From Plutella xylostella (taxonomy: Eukaryota > Arthropoda > Insecta > Lepidoptera > Plutellidae): a DNA stretch of 64,000 nucleotides. Below the pieces are notes generated by a model, which saw only the letters and a program-made list of their open reading frames with translations, made no database searches and was not told the DNA's origin. Within the stretch, counting starts at the first letter, position 1. Each line of letters begins with the position of its first letter. Shown in pieces: positions 40,801-47,689 of this stretch. The translations under genes were made by a program, and so were the position numbers. The stretch is from positions 749,001-813,000 of the forward strand of contig NC_064008.1 of assembly GCF_932276165.1 (NCBI RefSeq), in the 5' to 3' direction.

Positions 40801-42437
40801 CTCCGCCCCGACTCACGTAGGTTTTCTGCTGATGGCCGCCGCGAGACGAAGGTCCTCTGGTGTTTAAATTATTTGCTGGGTTTGCTTGTATCAGTTGGCC
40901 AGTTTTTCTAATTCCTTGTGAATTTTTTACTAAGTCGCCCAGCTTATCGCCAAACAGAAATTCATCGCGTTTGCGGTCTTTGAATGGATTGATAAGTTCT
41001 TTATCCACTAATGGTATGATTAATGACCTTCGTGTATCGGTTTCTAGGAAGTGTGAATCCGACAACAGTTTACTAGTGTCGGATAGAATGCTCAAAATGT
41101 CTATGATTTTAGGTTCTTTGCACATTAACAGTGACATGGCCTTTGTTATACCACTTAATGTTGACCCCAATTGATTTTGTTTGTCTTGCAGCCGTTTATC
41201 CCTGTTACGACTGGATTCACTGAGAACCATGTTGCTAATTTCCGCATTTAGAGTTGGAGCTTTAGCTAAGGTCAAATTTTTTGGAAAAGGATATTTCTTA
41301 ATAATAGCTTCTTTTTCCTCTTTTTTAAGTCCATTGAGTAAGAGAGGGTTGAGACGCATAGCAATATGCTCGATTATAGGTTCTCCCCAATCCGTAGTTT
41401 CTTCTTCATAAGAGCCAAGGGCCTTAAGAAGGTCAGGATTTATGTCTTCGCTGGTAGGGGCAACATCGGTCGAAGTGTCGTCTGGCTCCGCAGCCGTGGC
41501 GGGTGCGGTGGACGTGGTGGGCGCGGTGGGCGTGGTGGGCGTGGTGGGCGTGGTGGGCGCGGTGGGTGCGGTGGGCGCGGTGGGCGTGGCGGGCGCGGCG
41601 GCGACGGGCGGGCGCACCGCCTCGCTGGTCAATGCAGGGTCATCATGTCCATCGAGTAGCGCAACCGTCTCAAGCGGTGTGAAAGCGCGCGTGGGTGTGG
41701 CTTGTTCAGGCGACGGATACCACCCGTCTTCGGGTTCCTGAACTTCTGAAGCAATAAGCAAAAAAAAAGCCGTTAAGAAAATCGGTGGATTAGCTTTGGT
41801 TAATATTTCGTATTAACTCGAGCAAAAAAGGCTGGTCAACAACACGTGTTAACTCTAAAGAAAATAGCTATTGGTCAATGTCTCGCATTGACTCGAAGCG
41901 TTAAGAAAGCCGGGACACTTTTGGGCACTTATGTTAAAATAAAAAGTACTAACCTTCAATTCGATCTTCCTCGTCATCACTGTATATAACTAATCGCTTT
42001 TTATTTAGCCTGGATTCGTATTTTTTCATCTTTCTTCGCCAACGTTCCTCTTTTGATTCTCCATGAGAACGTTTTGGCATTTTGTAGATCGGAATTTATA
42101 ACGGATACAGAGAAAAAAAATAGACTTGAAATTTATTTAGACTGCGTGCGATCTCGGCGCTTGCGCACAAAGGAATGAGCTAGCCGGCTGGCGAGCCGGG
42201 CGGGAGGCAGCGTGGGGCTGCACAGCGGGCCGACTTCGTTTTTTATCTTGCTACCCACGCTGAACACTGTGTGCGAATTGGCTAGACGTACTAAGGGTAC
42301 TACATGGTAAATAAAAATTAAATCTCGAAGGCGAAAACAGGATAATTTTTTATTTACAGGTCAGGACTGTTAAAAACTCCAGAGACATGTTATTGACTCC
42401 AGAGAAGGAGTCTAGATGCATTTCATTGCGGAAATAA
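31807..42437 (+). CDS. Secreted repeat peptide gene B (duplicate with giant introns)
   Basis: Exon 1 (31807-31893) has the same sequence as in gene A. Microexons 32029-32055, 35482-35508 and 35643-35669 each encode DLTTEGTKQ; the last uses CAA for Gln and an A|GTAAG border. A degenerate exon 35805-35828 is 24 nt (VWTTGIPR) and, unlike its partner in gene A, keeps phase 0. The terminal exon 42360-42437 has 25 codons (VRTVKNSRDMLLTPEKESRC...) because the TGA of gene A is absent; AATAAA overlaps the stop. An alternative end is GAGTAA at about 35961. Intron 2 holds a 3.3-kb LINE and the last intron a 5.2-kb DIRS element ending 12 bp before the acceptor. All splice borders remain intact, so expression is possible but doubtful. 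Confidence 0.6.
32107..34516 (-). pseudogene. Apurinic endonuclease-RT ORF2, internally deleted
   Basis: 34516-32417 is one 699-codon frame. Endonuclease occupies about 1-235 with WNVRTLL, ALSETHLADEG, LLGDFNARVG and CWSDHRLIVTKL, so catalytic positions are present. A linker follows, then RT from about 500 (RAVGADLIPGELLKYGG, DCNSYRGISLLSAPGKAFA, FGFRPDRGTCEAI, FVDLEKAFDSVPREALW). Near 32520 about forty codons, including the QG motif, are lost and the frame shifts. The other frame (32403-32107) carries YADDLCFLAESPDGL and stops at DAEINTTIH, where related proteins continue. Inactive. Confidence 0.8.
34517..35366 (-). other. 5' leader of the LINE
   Basis: No sizeable ORF in the sense direction. 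GC-richer than the surrounding intron. Probably contains the element's internal promoter, but no motif is recognised. Confidence 0.45.
36337..36620 (+). repeat. Minisatellite, about 34-bp unit, eight copies
   Basis: Units of the form TTTCCTCCTTACCGTAAGAA followed by a variable CCACTAACTTG or CATTTATTTG part. Gene A has a single unit at the corresponding place (28320-28362). Confidence 0.85.
36885..37075. mobile_element. MITE-like repeat in the last intron of gene B
   Basis: Counterpart of 28640-28810. Here TGCCACCTGCATACATTAT and its complement flank TTTGACAGA, so a more complete stem is preserved. Confidence 0.5.
37190..37362. repeat. DIRS 3' inverted terminal repeat
   Basis: Reverse complement of 42175-42347; I see no difference between the two, which indicates recent insertion. 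Confidence 0.85.
37450..37553. repeat. DIRS internal complementary region
   Basis: 37450-37505 is complementary to 37152-37207 (3' edge). 37506-37553 is complementary to 42300-42347 (5' edge). The join reads CATCT|AATTATCC. Confidence 0.85.
37789..38739 (-). CDS. Tyrosine recombinase (DIRS integrase)
   Basis: 316 codons. The N-terminal half (TRAQYSSSFKRWWDYCMN, SYGTLNNHRSAIS) is the SAM-like DNA-binding part. The catalytic half has the first Arg in TGQRTQTLF (about residue 150), HSTRHAATSAALRAG (His-x-x-Arg), GWTGHSTVFANFYNRP with the second His and the Tyr nucleophile. So the RHRHY set is complete. It would insert the circular DNA copy by site-specific-like recombination. Its start overlaps the end of the RT frame by 19 nt, a compact arrangement typical of these elements. 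Confidence 0.9.
   Translation of the reverse strand: MRQAFLNRGVPDSAIEVMIASISINTRAQYSSSFKRWWDYCMNNEVDFYDVQISPLLDFLTQCLKSGASYGTLNNHRSAISLISTNSVGNDTRVKRFFKGAFKLKPVFPRYNVTWNPNIVLEYLSNLYPNETLSLEKLTHKCTTLLALATGQRTQTLFLIKLPNIKMYDNRIIITITDLIKTSGVGRAQPVLDLPFFLDKPSICPAATVKAYLSVTATIRSSTETRLLLTFKKPHKAASSQTIGRWIKLTLEASGVDTSVFSAHSTRHAATSAALRAGLSVDTIRRCAGWTGHSTVFANFYNRPVVNEPMNLLSND
38721..40627 (-). CDS. DIRS RT-RNase H polyprotein
   Basis: The frame is open from the gag overlap near 40627; the first ATG is at 40469 (582 codons). Sense upstream of that ATG (GRLQFFSEAWSSITDD) is the usual start of DIRS RT, so translation probably begins within or across the gag end. RT has FLVPKKDGGYRFILNLKKLN, MVNLDLKEAYFLLSI, PFGLSPAPYIFTK and the catalytic YLDD. 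RNase H has EIFSDASTTGWGAA, YLELLAVYFGLRSL and LRVDNTTAISYVN. A C-terminal domain (DLFASRINAKCERYVSW, DAFTLDWHPFFFYAFPPF) is the conserved DIRS segment sometimes called methyltransferase-like. Catalytic residues are intact. Confidence 0.88.
40628..42080 (-). CDS. gag: DIRS Gag, two exons
   Basis: Exon 1 (42080-41954, 42 codons plus one base) starts MPKRSHGESKEERWRRKMKK, basic and helical. It ends at donor GTTAGT. The acceptor TTGCTTCAG leads into exon 2 at 41745 (EVQEPEDGW), in frame to the stop at 40628. Exon 2 has an acidic Pro/Thr/Ala repeat tract (TAPTAPTTPTTPT, about residues 70-110 of the joined protein) and a helical capsid-like middle (ADWGEPI region is replaced here by TTDWGEPIIEHIAMRLNPLL). 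It closes with an Arg/Gly/Gln/Pro-rich basic tail for nucleic-acid binding. There is no zinc knuckle. The 208-nt intron is predicted from borders and phase only. If unspliced, exon 2 would still have an ATG at 41761. Confidence 0.7.
42175..42347. repeat. DIRS 5' inverted terminal repeat
   Basis: 173 bp, complementary to 37190-37362. Its outer end is 12 bp from the terminal exon of peptide gene B. Confidence 0.85.
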
Positions 42438-42465
42438 ATAAATAACTTTGTAAAATATTGGTATT

Positions 42466-42740
42466 TTAATTGTTGTCTGTGTAAGTGATTATTCTTCTTC
42501 TTGTCGTGTCGTTGGCAACTGTCACACTTCCGCGGCCCAGTGGACCGCCACGTCGATACCCCTCTGGTTGGCCTTGAGGAGGTCTTCCCGGGTGCAGGTG
42601 TTGGGACATCCAGGGCACACCATCAGGTGCTCCATGGTCTGTGGAGACGCACCACATGCGCAGATGTTGGAGGCAAAGGCTGCGGTAAACCCCATCTGCA
42701 CATGTATTCTCCGCATCGGCCCATGTACATTATATACTTA
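42466..42740 (-). pseudogene. LINE C-terminal cysteine-motif fragment (unit B copy)
   Basis: Same remnant as 28996-29270, with CACGASPQTMEHLMVCPGCP and AVHWAAEV. It lies directly downstream of the gene B poly(A) signal. Confidence 0.65.
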
Positions 42741-43065
42741 TGTAAATATTACCTATAATCGGGGGTGGGGGGTAGAACTGGGAGACACTGCGGGGGCAAT
42801 GAGGCACACTTCGGAAATTAAATATTATATCAATATAATTAAAAAAAACGACTTAAAAAAACAACTAAAATGTAAGAAATTATTTACGGTTTACACCAAT
42901 TCTATGTGACAGTACAAAAACATACCTAAGCAGGAACTGTTGTTTTTGATGTTGGCTCGGTGACAAAGTAATCTGAAGAAATATGGCACCAACTTCAAGC
43001 CTAGTCATACAACTGAATAGCGCCATCCAATGAACGCGCTAGTGATTCAACCAAAAACGAGTAAT

Positions 43066-43922
43066 AGTAGTATAACTTTATTGTACATAAAACACTTAAA
43101 ATAACATTTAATACTTAAAATCTATAATACAATAAGGGCGGCCTTATCACTAAAAGCGATCTCTTCCAGGCAACCCTACGAGCTAAGAGAGACAATTTTG
43201 TATATAAATAAGGAAGTTGTACAAAAATATAAACACTAAAGAGAAAAGAAATTAAAACCTACTTATTTTATTAATAAATACTTAAATACATACATACTAA
43301 AATAATATATTTCATAAAATATATACTTACACATGATAACTAGATATTTATCATTCTATGGCATAGAAGAAAGATAGTGTTCTTTAACCTGTCTTTTGAA
43401 AGCATTGGCGGATTTTGCACTACGGATTTGTAAGGGCAGTGAGTTGCTGTAGAATTCGGAACTGTGCAAAGGGAACTCTAATATAAATCTTTGTGCGGAT
43501 CTCATCGGCCGACCATCTACATGGGCTTTAAAGATAAAACGTTCCTTCAAGTAAGCCGGTGATGACGGATTGAATAGCACGGAGTAGAGAAGAAAAAGAA
43601 TATGAGCATTCCGGCGAAGACGAATTGGGAGCCACTTGAGTTTAGTGCGATATTCGGATATGTGGTCATATTTTCGTAGGCCAAATATGAACCAAATGCA
43701 GAAATTTTGAAGGCGCTCAAGTTTGTTGAGTTGCTCCTCAGTGATATCTGAATAGCAGGTGATGGCATAGTCAAGAATGGGAAGTAAAAGAGTTTCTGCA
43801 AGCGATACTTTGGTAGCAGTAGGCAAGAAGTTTCGCAACCTCCTTAAACTTGCTGAAGACGCAAAAATCTTTCGACTTAATTCGCTAATCTGTGGCACCC
43901 AAGTGAGATTTTGGTCGATCAA
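43066..43922 (-). pseudogene. CR1/Zenon-like LINE 3' part (unit B)
   Basis: From 43922 (MIDQNLTWVPQISELSRKIF) to 43356 an uninterrupted 188-codon frame covers the RT thumb and C-terminus (LLPILDYAITCYSDITEEQL, FGLRKYDHISEYRTKLKWLP). The 3' UTR has the AAGAGATCGCTTTTAG stem and AATAAAGTTATAC end. The 5' end is truncated near 43940. Confidence 0.8.
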
Positions 43923-44104
43923 TACACCCAGATTTATTACATACTAGATGAAAACCCGGCTTCGCTCGGGTAAAATTTGACTCATAATACACGTCGAGGT
44001 GCAAAATGTAGATAGATGTTTCTGTAGTAATCGGTTCTCAAAGAATATTAATTAAAGATTCATATAGCTTCGTTAGTTGTGTTTAATAAAAAAAAACAAA
44101 CACT
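43923..44104. other. Repeat of unknown type starting ACTAGATGAAAACCCGGC
   Basis: CCCGGCTTCGCTCGGGTAAA is a small inverted repeat near 43955. No coding sense. It may continue after the next insertion (from 44797). Confidence 0.4.
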
Positions 44105-44796
44105 CACACTTTGTACCTTGTAGGAAATTACAGAGGGATTGCGTTGCTTCCAACGGCATATAAAGTGCTCTCGTATATTATCCTCGCCCGCCTAGAACCA
44201 TATGCAGAGCAAATACTCGGCGACTATCAATGTGACTTCCGCAGAAACCGCAGCACAGTGGACCAAATGTTTCTCCTGAAACAAATTATGGAAAAACGAT
44301 GGGAATACGCCCAAAGTGTCCACTGTCTCTTTGTTGACTTCGCCAAAGCCTATGATAGTATCGACCGAGAGACCCTCTACCACATACTAACATCTTACCA
44401 AGTACCAAAGTAGCTAGTAAGAATGATTAAGATAGCTACGGGAACAAGTAGAATGCGGGTTAGAGCTGGAGGGGGGCTAACGGACGAGTTTGAAGTCGTG
44501 ACCGGACTCAAGCAGGGTGACCCGACTCCGCTGGCTAGGACATGTGGAGAGGATGGGAGAGGATCGAGCCGTAAGAAAAGCATATCTTGGTCAACCTTCT
44601 GGGCGTCGCCCGGTGGGGCGGCCGAGATACCGCTGGAAGGACGAAGTCGCCAAAGACCTGAAAGAGCTGCAAGTGTCCGACTGGTCAGAATTGGCACAGA
44701 ATAGAGAAGATTGGCGCACTTTAATGTCGGAGGCCAAGATCCACTTCGGGTCGCTGAGCCAGCGGAGTAAGTAAGTAAGTAAGTCACACCTTGTAC
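44105..44796 (+). pseudogene. RTE-like LINE, internally deleted, (TAAG)n tail
   Basis: TSD CACACTTTGTAC / CACACCTTGTAC (one mismatch). RT N-terminal coding runs 44111-44410 (GNYRGIALLPTAYKVLSYII, DYQCDFRRNRSTVDQMFLLK, LFVDFAKAYDSIDRETLYH). An in-frame stop follows, then RAGGGLTDEFEVVTGLKQGD. At about 44517 the frame jumps straight to the C-terminal TRLRWLGHVERMGEDRAV...WKDEVAKDL (interrupted here). The catalytic FADD region is deleted. The tail is TAAGTAAGTAAGTAAG. Confidence 0.8.
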
Positions 44797-45085
44797 TGTG
44801 TTTAATAAATATGGTAAATAAAAACTGCAATCGTTTTTACACAAATTATTTTTATTTTAAATCAACATTCAAAATAAACTAACACAAATTAACAAAACAA
44901 TAAAATTCAAACATTGAATAGTCAGAAAAGTATTATTTAAAAAAATATTTTTAACATTTATTTGTTGACGTCATTATTTACTTAAAACTAAGTTTAACGC
45001 AGTTCCAAAGCGCAAGCGTCGAAGAACCGCAAACGCATATTTTTAAGGTTTACTCTCTATAAATCTCTTTGTTCTAAGCATTTAT
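44797..45085. other. AT-rich DNA without a recognisable feature
   Basis: No ORF, no clear repeat. GAAACGTTTAAC-like or promoter motifs are not convincing. Confidence 0.4.
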
Positions 45086-45622
45086 TATTATTATTATTAA
45101 ATCATTTATTGCAGACTGTAAGTCCATAAAAAGTTAGTTACATAAATTTCTTAAAATATAAATATTAGTAATACAGGTACAAAAAACAAAAAACAACAAA
45201 CAAATATTAAATGACTAAAGCAAGGTAAAAACAACATAGGTAGAAACTTAAAATTAAATATGCAAGGCCACCCAGTGTTGCCATATCAGGGAATCATAAC
45301 GATTGCAGAGTGTGTTCAGAATACTGTTGGAGCTGCACAGGATTCGCTGCATCATGGATGCTGCTCTCTTGCGCAGTATCGCGTGGAAGCCGTCCGTGCG
45401 GGAGTCGGCGAACATCGCTGACGCGCTGCAGAACCTGGCGAGCCGCAACAGTATTCTGAACGAGTTGTTGTATTGAACGCGCAGGGCGCTGTAAGCTTTC
45501 TGTGTGTACTTCACCCACAGGCTGCAGGTGTAAAATGTTTGGCAGTATGCCTTGAAGAGTGACACTTTGACTTCTCTGTTACACCGAGCAAACCTGCGAG
45601 CTACCATATTTTCGAGCATTCA
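45086..45622 (-). pseudogene. LINE C-terminus with (TAA)n tail
   Basis: Minus-strand frame 45619-45254 (RRFARCNREVKVSLFKAYCQ, LWVKYTQKAYSALRVQYNNS, DGFHAILRKRAASMMQRI) is the C-terminal part of an insect LINE ORF2. The 3' UTR ends at a (TAA)n run (45086-45102). RT itself is missing. Confidence 0.7.
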
Positions 45623-45777
45623 GTATTTTTTCTACTTTAACACGTAGGTAGATAAGTACTTATTAATATTTGAAATTTACTGAGTTTCCTTCAATAACTT
45701 AGCTGCTGGTGACCCTAACGACACGTGAGACATATATTATAATCTAGATCTGCTGAATTAATTGCAATTTTAAATCG

Positions 45778-46030
45778 CGAGTGTTCTACCACCATCTAAC
45801 AGAGTTGCTGCAATACCAGAAAACGCTACGGGTAGGCATAATTTGGTTTCAGATCTTAAAATATGTAAAATAGTTGTAAATACCAAAGTCTTGCCAGTTC
45901 CTCCTGGGCCGCTGACCGTCCAGGTAAAACAGCTTTCTCTCTGTGAGATTATTTCCAGCATTTAGTATTGTATCCAAACATCTCTCCCATTCTTGATCGT
46001 CAAAAAGCAGCCCATTGCTTGAGCAGCTTC
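45778..46030 (-). pseudogene. Helitron helicase fragment (Walker A)
   Basis: The minus-strand frame contains SGPGGTGKTLVFTTIL, a PIF1-type Walker A loop, then LPVAFSGIAATLLDGGRT, matching helicase motif Ia of Helitron Rep/Hel proteins. Just upstream, another frame reads EWERCLDTILNAGNNLTERK, so a frameshift lies between them near 45935. No Rep domain and no CTRR terminus were found nearby. It is a small dead remnant. Confidence 0.65.
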
Positions 46031-46649
46031 TCGAAATAATGTGTAAATAATATTTTCATAAGTAATAAACATGGGCTTTTCAGCTAATACAAAATGTCAC
46101 TCTTATTTTTCAAGCTCTAATTTTTTGTTTGTGAGCACATCTATAGATGGCGCTGTAATGAGAATTATAATAATGATAATTGAGTCCAAATAATATCTGG
46201 CAACATTATTTTACTATTATTTATTTTTAATACTGGTAATTATTAAAACTCCGGCAATGGTACGTTTCTTTACAGTCAAAATATTACGTCAAATTCAACT
46301 GCTATAATAGTTATTAAATATTTTAGTATCTAGTCATTCACGAAAATTTAATAAAATAAAACATTACATATATATTTATATTACTAATACTGACATCAAT
46401 ATGTTTAAAAAATATAGAATTTGCATACTACAAAATATTTCAGTGTGTATATGTCATTCACGCAATGTGTGCATAATACGGAACGTTATTTGTTATTACG
46501 GCCGCCATAATACAAATAACTTTTTCGGATTTTTGTGATTTTATCGACAACTCTAGCTTTTTCGTGGACTCTGATTTGCCTCCCCACCTTCTGACCTTTG
46601 CGAGTACTATAATTGACCTTGATTTGCCTTTTGATTTGGATTTTGTACT
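46031..46649. other. AT-rich intergenic DNA upstream of the THAP gene
   Basis: No ORF of note. GCACATCTATAGATGGCGCT (46135-46154) recurs in similar form at about 47320. No clear TATA box precedes 46650. Confidence 0.4.
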
Positions 46650-47230
46650 ATGGCGTCGAAACATAAGTGTTTTATTCCTGGTTGTGACCAGAATGAAAAA
46701 CGTAAGTACCTATATTCACTAATTTGATGTAATCTAGCTGAAGGATTGGTGCTTAGTGGCGGCTTATCAAGCTATGTACAACTCGGTTGCCAAAAGAATG
46801 GACCTGATACCGTATTCATAGCAACTCGGCGATACCGTAATGGATCGCGTTCGTAGTTCATCGACGCTCAAGCGAAACCAAGAGTAGAAACCAGTATCCC
46901 GCGCGGCAATAAACTATGAACTCCATATCATTGGTACAGGCCAGGATTTGAACCCACAGCCTCTCGATTGAGAGGACGAGGCCTTATCCATTACGCCACC
47001 ACGGCTCTCCGTCATGCTGGTTAAATATAAATGTTTTTATTGCAGGTGAAACCACCAGTACCTTACATAGGTTCCCCAATCCTGATAAGGATGCTGGAAG
47101 ATTCGGAAAATGGACCAATGCTATTGGTGGAATGTTATGTGTGGAGTATTATAAAAAAATAAATAAATGTCGAAAACCTTATCCTGATGTATTAATTTAT
47201 CCCCGTTATTTTATTGACGTAGGTATTTAA
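46650..47230 (+). CDS. THAP-domain gene, short and degenerate
   Basis: Exon 1 (46650-46701) starts MASKHKCFIPGCDQNEK and ends at donor GTAAGT. The acceptor TTGCAG leads to 47046, restoring the frame with RETTSTLHRFPNPDKDAGRF and GKWTNAIGGMLCVEYYKKIN. This matches a THAP zinc finger: a CxxxxC pair (residues 7 and 12), the HRFP motif and a conserved Trp. The closing CxxH pair is not present in canonical form; the frame ends after FIDVGI at 47230 (78 residues), or splices at GTAGGT (47219). It could be a decayed P-element-like transposase start or a truncated host gene. The intron contains a SINE. Confidence 0.5.
46745..47010 (-). mobile_element. tRNA-derived SINE in the THAP intron
   Basis: On the minus strand a tRNA-like head reads GGAGAGCCGTGGTGGCGTAA, with B box GGGTTCAAATCC (46955-46944). 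Its body runs toward 46745. Confidence 0.6.
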
Positions 47231-47689
47231 TAGATACAAATAGCTAGAAATAAATCAAAATACCTATGTATTACCATAAGTGCTATATATACATATATGA
47301 AATTTAGTTCCTGGGCACATCTACAGCTGGCGCTGATATCATCGTGTGACTGATAGCTCTATTCTCAGAATAATTAATGTACTCTGTGGTAATAAACGTA
47401 GTGTTCTTTTCTCCATGGTTATAATATGGTTATATTATTCTAGTATATGCGTGAATATTCTTTTTCTGTGATTGAAAGAAAAAACCAAGGACTTTGGAAA
47501 AAACATAGAACAAAGAGTATTATCATAAAAAAGAAGAATCACCTATCATGAGTATCATACAGTATGTCTTAAAAATGTCAAAACTAAAGATGGCGACAGC
47601 GGTTTGTTTGTCAGTGCCATCGGAAAATAACAGAAAATAACGAAATACTCCATAATCCGAAATTTCCGGATATAATGTTGTCGACTCAA
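47231..47689. other. Unassigned intergenic DNA
   Basis: AT-rich; contains AAGATGGCGACAGCGG (47587-47602). No gene can be supported. Confidence 0.4.

Larger units (their letters stand above)
37152..42347 (-). mobile_element. DIRS-like tyrosine-recombinase retrotransposon, apparently complete
   Basis: 173-bp inverted terminal repeats (37190-37362 and 42175-42347) start AATTATCCTGTTTTCGCC. A 38-bp extension lies outside the 3' repeat. An internal complementary region at 37450-37553 is the reverse complement of the two element edges joined end to end, which is the diagnostic DIRS layout used for circle formation. Three genes on the minus strand: spliced gag, RT-RNase H, tyrosine recombinase, all open. 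No target-site duplication is visible when compared with the empty site in unit A (TTATGTTTTGTTATTTACAG), as expected for recombinase-mediated insertion. Confidence 0.9.
31322..43715. repeat. Tandem duplication unit B, enlarged by insertions
   Basis: Collinear with 26003-31155. Extra DNA is a LINE at 32087-35366, a 34-bp minisatellite near 36337-36620 and a DIRS element at 37152-42347. One microexon fewer is present. Confidence 0.85.

Noticed and set aside
41366..41741. Plus-strand Gly/Arg or Val/Gly-rich open frames
   Set aside because: Antisense of the Pro/Thr/Ala repeats of the DIRS gag; low-complexity shadow.
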